From: Polaromonas sp.
GTDB taxonomy: Bacteria > Pseudomonadota > Gammaproteobacteria > Burkholderiales > Burkholderiaceae_C
Direction of reading: 5' to 3'
Assembly (NCBI GenBank): GCA_013298815.1
Contig: JAAFJF010000029.1
Coordinates: 1-39,125 of the forward strand
DNA length: 39,125 bases
Shown here: positions 1-7,987 of the stretch, piece by piece
Numbering within the stretch: the stretch's first letter is position 1
Layout of the letters: the number at the start of each line of letters is the position of its first letter
Notes under the pieces: generated by a model
Told to the model about the DNA's origin: nothing
Databases searched by the model: none
The model's input: only the letters and a program-made list of their open reading frames with translations
Position numbers and translations under genes: made by a program

Positions 1-150
1 GCATGAGCATATTGATGAGATGGGGATCATCAATATGAATGGACGGATTTATGATCCGCTGATTGGTCGGTTCATGAGTGCGGATCCGTATATTCAAGCG
101 CCTTACAACCTCAAGAGTTTCAATCGTTATAGCTATGTTTGGAATAATCC
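1..150 (+). repeat. RHS core end, copy 1 (partner 37058-37207)
   Basis: Bases 1-150 match 37058-37207 with a single difference, at position 127. The first 126 bases are identical. Similarity stops exactly where the RHS core ends and the variable toxin tip begins, the usual point of tip exchange in RHS genes. Confidence 0.95.
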
Positions 151-1057
151 GTTGAAGATGTGGGATCCGACGGGGTATGATGCTGAAACGAATCCAGAAA
201 GTAGTGGTAGTGGCGAAAATTTAGATTTAGCTGAGACAGATGAAGGAAGAAACAGTTTGTATAACACTCCAGGGTGCAGGGGTGTTTGCATGAATCCGCC
301 GACGCGTAATCAAGCTTACGTGGCCATATACGCAAATCGAGAAAATAATAGAAATCAAGTGGCATCTGGAAGTAGTAGAGGTAGCGGTGGTGCAGGGCGC
401 GGCCCGAATTGTGTCGGTCTTTGCTACAACGCAGAAGGAATTTTGGTTTATAACTCCCCTGAGAGATTGTACTTACGCCCTAGACCTATTGGCGCACCAA
501 TACCCAACCCCGCTGCTGGTACGCCGAACCCGAATCCGGCGGCGGTGCCGAAACCTATGCCTCCGTTTTTGCCACCAAACTTGAAGGCAACGACAAAAAT
601 TTCACTATTTGGTTACACAGTGCCTCCTAACGTGGTTAATAATCGCGCTGGAGCAGTCCTCATCGGTGGGCTCGTTGTTCTCGGTGCTGCATATAATTAT
701 GCTACAGGTAGGGACATCAATAATAGTAATGTTTTAAATGTTAATGGGGCAGAAACAGTACCTGAAGTACCTGATACTCTTGTAGGAGGACAGGATGATC
801 CTAGAGCAGGGCTAACAAAAAATGGTAAGCGGCACACTTCAGGAACACTAACGCCTGATAATGGTGGAAGTGGAAACATAGAGCAAGATTATGATAAATT
901 AACTGGAGGCGTGAGTAGCCCTGCTGGCGGAACTTATGGCCCTGAAGATAGAAAAGGCGCTAATGGAATTGTAATAAGACCTAAACCTGGCGGGGGTGGA
1001 AGTATTGATATCCCCAGCAAAGGGAGTAAGCCTGCAGAAACATTGCACTACCCATGA
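2..1057 (+). CDS. RHS-repeat polymorphic toxin, C-terminal part (5' truncated by window edge)
   Basis: The reading frame is open from base 2, so the gene begins outside the window; 351 codons are visible. Residues 1-50 are the end of an RHS core (GRIYDPLIGRFMSADPYIQ, then NRYSYVWNNPL), almost identical to the intact RHS gene at 34152. After the DPTGYD boundary the sequence is unique: a Gly/Pro/Asn-rich linker, one hydrophobic stretch (AGAVLIGGLVVLGAAYNY), then a compact C-terminal domain with KRHTSGTL, a Gly-rich middle and the terminal ETLHYP. In RHS proteins this variable C terminus is the toxin. I do not recognise the toxin family; the conserved-looking His, Thr and Tyr residues would fit an RNase-like fold, but that is a guess. 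It overlaps the next gene by ATGA, as expected for a toxin-immunity pair. Confidence 0.85.
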   Translation, partial: HEHIDEMGIINMNGRIYDPLIGRFMSADPYIQAPYNLKSFNRYSYVWNNPLKMWDPTGYDAETNPESSGSGENLDLAETDEGRNSLYNTPGCRGVCMNPPTRNQAYVAIYANRENNRNQVASGSSRGSGGAGRGPNCVGLCYNAEGILVYNSPERLYLRPRPIGAPIPNPAAGTPNPNPAAVPKPMPPFLPPNLKATTKISLFGYTVPPNVVNNRAGAVLIGGLVVLGAAYNYATGRDINNSNVLNVNGAETVPEVPDTLVGGQDDPRAGLTKNGKRHTSGTLTPDNGGSGNIEQDYDKLTGGVSSPAGGTYGPEDRKGANGIVIRPKPGGGGSIDIPSKGSKPAETLHYP

Positions 1058-1539
1058 AAAAATTCGTATCTAAATTTGAATTTCAATACGTCAATATTGA
1101 CTCTCTTAGAAATCTAATTCTTAAGGGCATAATTGGCTATTCGACAGATAAAAAAGAACTTTTACAAGATTTTAGTACGCTTTGGCTAAAGCTTAAAGAT
1201 GAATCAGTTTTAAAAATTCAATCCAAAACGAATGATATTGATGGTTGGAATGAGACGGGAAGTTTGGTTTTCAATTATGCAATCAAGGACGATGATATGC
1301 CTTCCGCAATTATGCTTTCATCAGAGTGGATGAGTATTAGTAATGTTAATATTCTAACAATCGAAGAGTGTGATGTTTATTCGGAGTGCGGCATACGAAT
1401 TTCAAATCTAATTGGAAATACAATCGACGTTGTATGCGGAGCTTTTCCTTTTAGTGTTCAATTGCAAGCTGCTTTTTCTAACTTTACTTTCGAACCAGAG
1501 TATGATTTACATTGTTATAAAATCAAAAAGTGTGAATAG
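1054..1539 (+). CDS. candidate immunity protein for the upstream RHS toxin
   Basis: A 161-residue protein starting with MKKFVSKFEF, without signal peptide or obvious membrane segment. Its ATG overlaps the toxin stop codon (ATGA), so the two are translationally coupled. The position, directly behind an RHS toxin tip, and the small, acidic, AT-rich character are those of immunity proteins. I recognise no family. It has two cysteines in an ECDVYSEC stretch and one more in the C-terminal third (DVVCGAF). The function is inferred only from position and size. Confidence 0.6.
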   Translation: MKKFVSKFEFQYVNIDSLRNLILKGIIGYSTDKKELLQDFSTLWLKLKDESVLKIQSKTNDIDGWNETGSLVFNYAIKDDDMPSAIMLSSEWMSISNVNILTIEECDVYSECGIRISNLIGNTIDVVCGAFPFSVQLQAAFSNFTFEPEYDLHCYKIKKCE

Positions 1540-1599
1540 TTTTAAGTACTTACAAATAAATATAGTTCAAAAAATTATCAAACAAACTATTTACCGTCA

Positions 1600-1755
1600 A
1601 CATCTTCGCCGCACTGGTGACGATAGTGATAACTAATACGATGGGGTGGGTGGATACTGATGACATTATCGGTAAATTGAGCGCTTGCGAGTGTCAAAAT
1701 AGTTCTAGCCAGCGTATTTATTGCCTAAGCAGCTATTAAAAATATAGTAAATACG
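1600..1755 (+). promoter_or_regulatory. promoter region of the secretion operon; repeated at 38690-38821
   Basis: The 216-bp gap between immunity gene and operon carries a sigma70-like promoter, TTGCCT (1721-1726), 16-bp spacer, TATAGT (1743-1748). The same promoter with the same spacer, plus flanking words ATTATCGGTAAA and TCTAGCCAGC, recurs at 38690-38821 upstream of another RHS gene. The -10 box ends only 7 bases before the ATG at 1756 and no Shine-Dalgarno is visible, so the first mRNA of this operon may be leaderless. Bases 1540-1600 hold no recognisable feature. Confidence 0.6.
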
Positions 1756-2310
1756 ATGAAAATAAATAACTTAATTGAAAATTTTCAGCGACTAGAGCTT
1801 AAACAACATATTGCTTTATCGTTGGGTGTTCTTTTGTGTGCAACTTTTACGTGTTATTTGATTCATTCGAAGCAGATAACTGACTTAGTAAATGCTAGAG
1901 CTGAGCTTCAAAGTGTGCAGAATGAATTGAAAACTCGGAATACAGCAGCTAAATTGAATGGTGTCAATAATGCTGAAAATACAAACTCCAAAAGAAGTTT
2001 TACAGAATTATTATCAAGTAACAGTAAATCAGACGAAGTGGTGCGTGAAATGAGCCGGTTGGCTGCGGGGAAGGGGATTGGGTTGGAGTCTTTGAAGATT
2101 GTGCCTAGTGCTGCTACAGCGAGTGAGCTGGGTAAGGTCCAATATAACGTGACGATGAAGACGGATTATTATTTGTTTAAAGGATGGCTTAGCGGTTTAC
2201 TTAGCCGTTACCCTGCTCTGGGGGTGAATACTTTGTCTATTCGTGGAATTGCAGCAGATAATGCGAAGCAAGATATTAATTTGTCTTTGCTTTTCTATGT
2301 CAAAGATTAA
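1756..2310 (+). CDS. PilO/GspM-like inner-membrane assembly-platform protein
   Basis: A 184-residue protein with a short cytoplasmic N terminus, one membrane segment at about residues 20-38 (HIALSLGVLLCATFTCYLI), a coiled-coil-like stretch at 40-60 and a periplasmic ferredoxin-like C-terminal domain. This is the architecture of PilO and GspM, which pair with PilN/GspL to form the inner-membrane platform of type IV pili and type II secretion systems. It is the first gene of a ten-gene operon. The family call rests on architecture and context; sequence similarity between PilO proteins is low. No in-frame ATG upstream of the membrane segment competes with 1756. Confidence 0.65.
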   Translation: MKINNLIENFQRLELKQHIALSLGVLLCATFTCYLIHSKQITDLVNARAELQSVQNELKTRNTAAKLNGVNNAENTNSKRSFTELLSSNSKSDEVVREMSRLAAGKGIGLESLKIVPSAATASELGKVQYNVTMKTDYYLFKGWLSGLLSRYPALGVNTLSIRGIAADNAKQDINLSLLFYVKD

Positions 2311-2318
2311 AAACTAGA

Positions 2319-2927
2319 TTGAACGGAATCAAAATCAATGGTTGGGTAATGTTGTTAGCCGTGACAGGGCTAGGGATGATTGCGAGCAATTTATTCAGAA
2401 CTTCAGCAATGCCTGCTGGTCAATTGCCGAACGGGCAAATGATTAATGCCAAAAACCAAGGCATCACAGCATCGCAGACTGCAAGTGCTGCAACAGGCGA
2501 AACCGATAATAAAAAAGCTTCTGATGCACCACTACCTACTGAGCTTGAGCGCATGCTGTTGAGTACAGATTTTAGTGTGGGTAAACGAAACCCTTTTGTG
2601 GCAGTACCGCCAGCGCCGCAAATTTTCAAAAAAGTAGCTGTTGTGCCAACGCCGCCACCGCAATCTATTATTGAAGCATCTCCACAGCCGCCCATGATGC
2701 CTCCCTTAAATTTGATATTTGTGGGCCGGGTGACAGAACCAAATGGCAATCGCGTAGTTTTTGCGAGTTTGAATGAAAATCCGGTTTCGTTAAATGTGGG
2801 GCAAACATTGCCGAATGGTTTCCGCGTTGATGCAATTAACGATAATGCAGTGGAACTGACATATGTATCACTGGGCACGACCACTCGGTTTGATTTGCCG
2901 AAACCACCTATTTTCGATATTCGATGA
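2319..2927 (+). CDS. PilP/GspC-like periplasmic connector protein
   Basis: About 202 residues: an N-terminal membrane anchor (WVMLLAVTGLGMIASNLF), a Pro/Ala-rich linker, and a C-terminal beta-domain of about 65 residues beginning PPLNLIFVGRV and ending TTRFDLP. This matches the homology-region domain shared by GspC and PilP, which connects the inner-membrane platform to the N-domains of the secretin. The start shown is a TTG; an ATG at 2349 is possible and would leave the membrane anchor nearly intact. It overlaps the secretin gene by ATGA, consistent with a direct partner. Confidence 0.7.
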   Translation: MNGIKINGWVMLLAVTGLGMIASNLFRTSAMPAGQLPNGQMINAKNQGITASQTASAATGETDNKKASDAPLPTELERMLLSTDFSVGKRNPFVAVPPAPQIFKKVAVVPTPPPQSIIEASPQPPMMPPLNLIFVGRVTEPNGNRVVFASLNENPVSLNVGQTLPNGFRVDAINDNAVELTYVSLGTTTRFDLPKPPIFDIR

Positions 2928-5347
2928 ATTTACTTCCTTTTAACGTGGTTGCTAGTACGGTAAGTACGGTTACAACAGCGATTGTTTTGTCCTCTACTTT
3001 GTTGTTGGCTGGATGTTTTCCCCAATTGATTCGTGATGACGCATCTACAAAAATTAAAGACGGCAACTATGAAGCTGCAATGGCAGGACTGCGTGAAGGC
3101 GTGCAGAAATACCCTGAAAGTATTGTGCTAAGAGCCGGTTTAGTCTCCGCAAAAGAAGAGATTGCTGCAAAGATTGCGAATGAATCAACACTGCAAAAAA
3201 ATCAAGGGAAGTTTGACGAAGCCGACAAGACTTTGCAGCGCGGTCTGGCGCTAGATCTGAAACGCGAGCAGTTCTTAAGTTTGCAAAGTGATTTGGCTGT
3301 AGAGAAACGTTTGCAAAAAAGAGTAGCTGATGCTCAGATCCTTTTGGATGCAGGAAAACAAAGCGAGGCACTTAAGCTTGTTGATTCTGGTTTACATGAG
3401 GCTCCAAGGAATATTACTTTGGTTGCTTTGAAGCGCCGTATAGAAAACGAGCTCAGACTTGAGGCTGAGGAGAGTGGTAGTGCAAAGGCTGGTGGCAATA
3501 GAACAGCCATTGCGGATGACAAGCAAATCTCGCTGGATTTTCGAAATGCCCCTATCACAACCGTCTTAGAGGCCGTGACGCGTAGCAGCGGCATTAACTT
3601 CATCATAGACAGAGACGTCAAACAAGACAGCCGCGTGACGATTAATTTGAAATCAGCAAGGGTCAGCGAAGCCCTTGATTTGGTGATGGGCGCGAACCAA
3701 TTGTCTAGGCGTGTGATTGACGCGCAAACCTTACTGATTTACCCCAATACCGCTGAGAAGCAACGCGAACATCAAGAGCAAGTGATCAAAGTGTTTTATT
3801 TAGCCAATGCAGATGTGAAAACGACGGCGGCTTTGCTCAAATCCATGTTGCGCATCAAAGATGCTTTTGTGGATGAACGCGTTAACATGATTGTGCTGCG
3901 AGAGTCGCCAGAGATCATAGCTTTGGCGGAGCGATTGGTGAACTTGCATGATGTTGCAGAAGCGGAAATCATGTTAGAAGTGGAGATTTTAGAGATTAAA
4001 AACTCTAGGTTGACAGAGCTGGGCATCAATTACCCCAATACGGTGACCATCAATGCGGCAGAAAAAACAGGTCTTTTAGGGCTGACGGGAAAATATCTGC
4101 GTGATTGGCGGAATGGCTTGATTGATGTTGGTGTGGGTGGTTTGCTGGTGAATTTAAAGCGCGAGGTGGGCGATTTCAACACGCTGGCTAACCCGCGTAT
4201 CCGTGCGAAGAGCAAAGAAAAAGCTAAGATTTTGATTGGTGATAAAGTGCCTGTTGTAACCACAACGACGAATTCAACAGGTTCTGTGTCTGAAAATATC
4301 AGCTATTTAGATGTGGGCATCAAGCTAGATGTTGAATCAGCAGTATCTCCTGACGATGAGGTTTTGATCAAGTTAGGCTTAGAAGTAAGTACTTTGGCCA
4401 AAGAGGTGCGTACATCCAGTGGCGGACTGGCATATCAAATTGGGACACGCAATGCCAATACGGTTTTGCGTTTGCGTGATGGCGAAACCCAATTATTGGG
4501 TGGCTTGATCAGCAATGAAGACCGCAGCAGCTCCAACCGCGTACCAGGGTTGGGGGATTTGCCGGTTTTAGGACGCTTGTTTTCTAGTCAGAAAGATGAT
4601 TTGCAGCGTACAGAGTTGATCTTGGCTATCACGCCAAGAATTTTGCGCAACTCTCCACGCCCTGACGTTGCGCAGACCGAACTGTGGGTGGGAACAGAAC
4701 AGGCAACACGTTTACGACCTAGCCCTGAGCGTTTGGAGTTAAGTAAGACGAGTAAGGTGGCGAGTGTAAACACTAATACGAACGTGGCTGGTGCAAATGC
4801 TATGCCTACTTTCAGCGCACCGAATCCTGGCCAACTGCGACCACCCGCATTACTAGCAAGCGTGAATAAACCTGAGCTGAAAACAGATATGAAGACGGAT
4901 ATAAAGCCGGCTCTCAAAAGTAAGCCCGATGAAATCAGTGCTGTTGGTTCAAGCTTCAAAGGGCCAAATGAGGTGAAAGTGGGTGATGTTTTTGCGATAA
5001 CTTTGCAAGTGTCATCCAACACCTTGTTGGTTGGTTTGCCACTTGAGCTAGGTTATCCGAGTGACAAAGTCGATATCTTGGATATTTCAGAAGGCGCTTA
5101 TTTCAAACAAGAAGGAGGGGCAACAAATTTCACAAAAGTAGTCAATTCCGTGGCAGGACGCATTGGCATAGGCATATTGAGCATCAATAACACAGGCGTG
5201 AGCGGTGAGGGTGAGTTGATTAAATTGCAAATGAAGTCAAAAGTCGCTGGACCAGTTGATATTTTCTTGACAAGCTTGAATCCTTTGGGCGTGGAAGGCA
5301 AAGTTACAGTCTCTAATTTGGCAAAAATCAAAATTGAAGCGAAATGA
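2924..5347 (+). CDS. gspD: lipoprotein secretin with N-terminal TPR-like and C-terminal cohesin-like domains
   Basis: An 807-residue outer-membrane channel subunit. The signal sequence ends in the lipobox LLAGC (Cys31), so it is probably self-anchored and may need no separate pilotin. Residues about 40-180 are TPR-like helices; 200-370 are the secretin N-domains (begin ISLDFRNAPITTVLEAV); about 420-575 form the secretin core, with VPGLGDLPVLGRLF and TELILAITPRIL near its end. A low-complexity linker rich in Ser, Asn, Pro and Lys leads to residues 675-807, which resemble a cohesin domain (VKVGDVFAITLQV, then FTKVVNSVAGRIGIGIL). In a type II or type IV pilus machine it forms the exit pore. Start and stop overlap both neighbours by ATGA. 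Confidence 0.9.
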   Translation: MNLLPFNVVASTVSTVTTAIVLSSTLLLAGCFPQLIRDDASTKIKDGNYEAAMAGLREGVQKYPESIVLRAGLVSAKEEIAAKIANESTLQKNQGKFDEADKTLQRGLALDLKREQFLSLQSDLAVEKRLQKRVADAQILLDAGKQSEALKLVDSGLHEAPRNITLVALKRRIENELRLEAEESGSAKAGGNRTAIADDKQISLDFRNAPITTVLEAVTRSSGINFIIDRDVKQDSRVTINLKSARVSEALDLVMGANQLSRRVIDAQTLLIYPNTAEKQREHQEQVIKVFYLANADVKTTAALLKSMLRIKDAFVDERVNMIVLRESPEIIALAERLVNLHDVAEAEIMLEVEILEIKNSRLTELGINYPNTVTINAAEKTGLLGLTGKYLRDWRNGLIDVGVGGLLVNLKREVGDFNTLANPRIRAKSKEKAKILIGDKVPVVTTTTNSTGSVSENISYLDVGIKLDVESAVSPDDEVLIKLGLEVSTLAKEVRTSSGGLAYQIGTRNANTVLRLRDGETQLLGGLISNEDRSSSNRVPGLGDLPVLGRLFSSQKDDLQRTELILAITPRILRNSPRPDVAQTELWVGTEQATRLRPSPERLELSKTSKVASVNTNTNVAGANAMPTFSAPNPGQLRPPALLASVNKPELKTDMKTDIKPALKSKPDEISAVGSSFKGPNEVKVGDVFAITLQVSSNTLLVGLPLELGYPSDKVDILDISEGAYFKQEGGATNFTKVVNSVAGRIGIGILSINNTGVSGEGELIKLQMKSKVAGPVDIFLTSLNPLGVEGKVTVSNLAKIKIEAK

Positions 5348-5844
5348 TGGCACTCAGGCGAATGGCGCAGCGGTCGATCATGAGAGGGTTCACCATCATT
5401 GAGCTTTTGGTGGTGATGGCTATTCTTGGCATTTTGTCTGTGGCCATCATGCCATTGAGTGAAATGTTGGTTACTTCGCAAAAAGAACGAGAACTCAAAC
5501 AAGCCCTGTGGGAAATACGTGGCGCGATTGATGAGTATAAAAAAGTGGTAACCAGTGTTGACAATGCTGTGCCAAATAGCGCTGCAGGTTATCCGCCTAA
5601 TTTGCAAATTTTGGTTGATGGTATTACTCACCCGAAACCTGAAGCAGGTGGGCGGCATGTTTATTTTTTACGAACTATGCCACGTGACCCTTTTGCGGAT
5701 AAAGCCTTAGCTGCAGAAAAAACCTGGCGGCTAAGAAGCTTTACCTCTCCACCAGAAAACCCTGAGCCAGGTGCTGAGGTCTTTGACGTGCATTCATCAT
5801 CAGATGCCGAAGCATTAGATGGAAGTCGCTATGCAAAATGGTGA
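5344..5844 (+). CDS. pseudopilin (GspG/GspH type) 1
   Basis: A 166-residue prepilin-like protein. The leader ends MRG and is followed by FTIIELLVVMAILGIL: Gly at -1, Phe at +1 and Glu at +5, the full prepilin-peptidase site and assembly signature. After the hydrophobic helix comes a globular part with DPFADKA and the C terminus SRYAKW. It probably contributes to the periplasmic pseudopilus. The ATG overlaps the secretin stop. The peptidase that must process it is not encoded in the window. Its C terminus resembles that of the next gene, which suggests tandem duplication. Confidence 0.85.
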   Translation: MMALRRMAQRSIMRGFTIIELLVVMAILGILSVAIMPLSEMLVTSQKERELKQALWEIRGAIDEYKKVVTSVDNAVPNSAAGYPPNLQILVDGITHPKPEAGGRHVYFLRTMPRDPFADKALAAEKTWRLRSFTSPPENPEPGAEVFDVHSSSDAEALDGSRYAKW

Positions 5845-6217
5845 AAACTGCAAAGTGAAGGGTTTCACACTTATTGAACTGATGATCGTGCTAGTCGTCA
5901 TTGCAGTACTTGCTGGCATCATCGTGCCTAAATATTTGGACCGCATTGACGACGCAAACGATACGGTCTTAAAACAAGATTTAGCGGGTATGCGCACAGC
6001 TATCGACCAGTTTTACCGTGATAAAGGCAAGTATCCAGAGACTTTGAATGATTTGGTGTCTCAGCGATATATTCGAGTAGTTCCTGTTGATCCCATCACA
6101 AAAAGTGCAACCTCATGGAAATTAGTGCCATCTAAATCATCAGAGAAAAATGTTTTTGATATCAAAAGTGGCGCTGTAGGCAAGTCTAAAGATGGTAGTG
6201 ACTATGCAAACTGGTAA
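5831..6217 (+). CDS. gspG: major pseudopilin, GspG type
   Basis: About 128 residues: leader ending KVKG, then FTLIELMIVLVVIAVLAGIIVPK with Glu at +5, then the GspG-like region YRDKGKYPETLNDLV and VDPITKSATSWKL. Length and motifs fit the major pseudopilin of type II systems. I chose ATG 5831 because GGAAG lies five bases upstream; an in-frame ATG at 5819 would add four residues. Either start overlaps the end of the preceding gene. The start context is copied at the next gene junction. Confidence 0.85.
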   Translation: MQNGENCKVKGFTLIELMIVLVVIAVLAGIIVPKYLDRIDDANDTVLKQDLAGMRTAIDQFYRDKGKYPETLNDLVSQRYIRVVPVDPITKSATSWKLVPSKSSEKNVFDIKSGAVGKSKDGSDYANW

Positions 6218-6761
6218 GCATTCTGCCACCTTCTACATCGACCAACTTAACTATGCTAATCAGAACGGTTTTACGATGCTGGCAGTATTGGCGGCTATGT
6301 TTTTAAGTGCGTTGGCTGCAAATACTGTGATGGTCAATGTTTCACAACAAAATACGCGTGAAAGAGAAGCGCAGCTGATGCAAGTTGGTTTTTTGTATCG
6401 TCAAGCGATTAAGGATTATCATGAAATGTCGCCTGGTGCTGAAAAGCAATGGCCAAAGACATTATTAGATTTGACGCATGACGTGCGGTTTGTGGACTTG
6501 CGACGGCACTTACGCGAAGTGTATTCTGACCCCATCACTCGGTCTGAGGATTGGGGTTTGATAACGATTGAAACCAATGGCAGAGCAGGCATCAGCGGTG
6601 TGTATAGCAAAAGCACGGATCAACCTTTGAATACAGCTAGTTTGTCTCTCTCAGGCTTTGAAATGCCCAGCATCACGCAATATGCTGAACGGAGGTTTGA
6701 ATATATTCCTCCTGTCACAGTACCACCAGCTTCAAGCACTCCCACAAAAGCGGCAAACTAA
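6204..6761 (+). CDS. atypical pseudopilin without Glu+5
   Basis: A prepilin-like protein of about 185 residues. A long leader ends QNG and is followed by FTMLAVLAAMFLSALAANTV. The residue at +5 is Ala, not the Glu that major and most minor pilins need for assembly; in type II systems the tip pseudopilin GspK is the usual exception. The remainder has DPITRSEDWGLI, a GspG-family-like element, and a Pro/Ser/Thr tail. I infer a tip or initiating role. The start could also be the ATG at 6192. Confidence 0.7.
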   Translation: MQTGKHSATFYIDQLNYANQNGFTMLAVLAAMFLSALAANTVMVNVSQQNTREREAQLMQVGFLYRQAIKDYHEMSPGAEKQWPKTLLDLTHDVRFVDLRRHLREVYSDPITRSEDWGLITIETNGRAGISGVYSKSTDQPLNTASLSLSGFEMPSITQYAERRFEYIPPVTVPPASSTPTKAAN

Positions 6762-6763
6762 AC

Positions 6764-7975
6764 ATGCAATTTCAAGTTCGTAGCATTTTTCTAGGAGAAA
6801 ACACGGTCAATGAGCGTGTTATGGAGGCCAAAGATGACGCCAGTTTGCGTGGCCTGCTGCTAGCAGAGGGACAAACTGTTTTGAGTTTGCGTGAACTCAC
6901 AAAGACATCAGCTAATTTAGGATTCTTTGGGTTTTTAAAATCACGGAAACGCGAAAGTTACCCTCTTTTTTGTCGAGAGCTTAGAACTTTGACGCAAGCT
7001 GGTATGTCAGTGGTAGAAGCTGTTGACACGCTTGCTGCTAGAGAGAGAGTGGCTAAACAGCTGGATACTTTACCTCAAGCCCTCCTTAATCAGTTGCAAC
7101 AAGGTAAGGCATTGTCTACTTCATTGGCTGGATTACCAAATTCTCCGCCAGTGTTGGTTGCAGCTGTTAAAGCGGGTGAGCGAACTAGCAATTTGTCTGA
7201 AGCACTGAACGATTATTTGCGGTTTGATACTTTGGTAGAGCAATTGCGCCGCAAAGTGATCAGCGCTTCCATCTATCCAGCATTGGTCTCGTCACTGGGT
7301 TTTGCAATATCTGCCTTTTTATTAGTTGTTGTGATGCCGAATTTTGCGCGTATGTACCAAAATCTTAGAAGCGGGACAAGTGGGGCGACGACTATCATCA
7401 TCACTATCAGCAGCTTTGTGAATAAATATCAGTTTGAAGTTGTACTTAGTCTGCTGTTATGTATTGCATGGTTAATATGGTGGATAAAAACTGGCCGCGC
7501 GCGAGTATTCGCTATGCGGTTGGCGAACTCAATACCTTACATACGAAACAAAATTGATGATTTCTATTTGGCCATGATGTACCAAACCTTGGCTTTGCTT
7601 TTGAAGGGGGGGTATCCGATGACAGAAGCAATGTCTGTTGCAGGTCAGTCTGCGTTATCAAAAGTAATCAATGGATCTTTGAAACTAGCATTAACTAAAA
7701 TTGAACAAGGCGCTTTGGTGTCACAATCACTGGCTGATGCACATTTGTGTGATGAAGTAGGTCGTCGCTTAATGGCTGCAGCTGAGCGAAACGGTGCTTT
7801 TCATGTTGCTGCTGATGTAGTTTCAAATATGCACAGAGAGCGCTTTGAGCTGTTTGTTGAACGCATGACGCGTATCGTTGAACCTGTCTTGCTAATGGCT
7901 GTGGCTTTGTTGGTAGGAACGATTGTGGTGATGATGTATTTGCCTATTTTTGATATGACAACCCGTGTTCGATAA
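6764..7975 (+). CDS. gspF: GspF/PilC-like inner-membrane platform protein
   Basis: A 403-residue polytopic protein with the two tandem T2SF cytoplasmic domains of the family: the first includes PLFCRELRTLTQAGMSVVEAVDTLA, the second FYLAMMYQTLALLLKGGYPMTEAM. Three hydrophobic segments (about residues 165-190, 220-240 and 370-395) give the usual topology. It transmits the ATPase motion to pseudopilin assembly. Length is normal. It begins two bases after the preceding stop, with no clear Shine-Dalgarno, so translation is probably coupled. Confidence 0.92.
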   Translation: MQFQVRSIFLGENTVNERVMEAKDDASLRGLLLAEGQTVLSLRELTKTSANLGFFGFLKSRKRESYPLFCRELRTLTQAGMSVVEAVDTLAARERVAKQLDTLPQALLNQLQQGKALSTSLAGLPNSPPVLVAAVKAGERTSNLSEALNDYLRFDTLVEQLRRKVISASIYPALVSSLGFAISAFLLVVVMPNFARMYQNLRSGTSGATTIIITISSFVNKYQFEVVLSLLLCIAWLIWWIKTGRARVFAMRLANSIPYIRNKIDDFYLAMMYQTLALLLKGGYPMTEAMSVAGQSALSKVINGSLKLALTKIEQGALVSQSLADAHLCDEVGRRLMAAAERNGAFHVAADVVSNMHRERFELFVERMTRIVEPVLLMAVALLVGTIVVMMYLPIFDMTTRVR

Positions 7976-7987
7976 CGAAATAAATTG

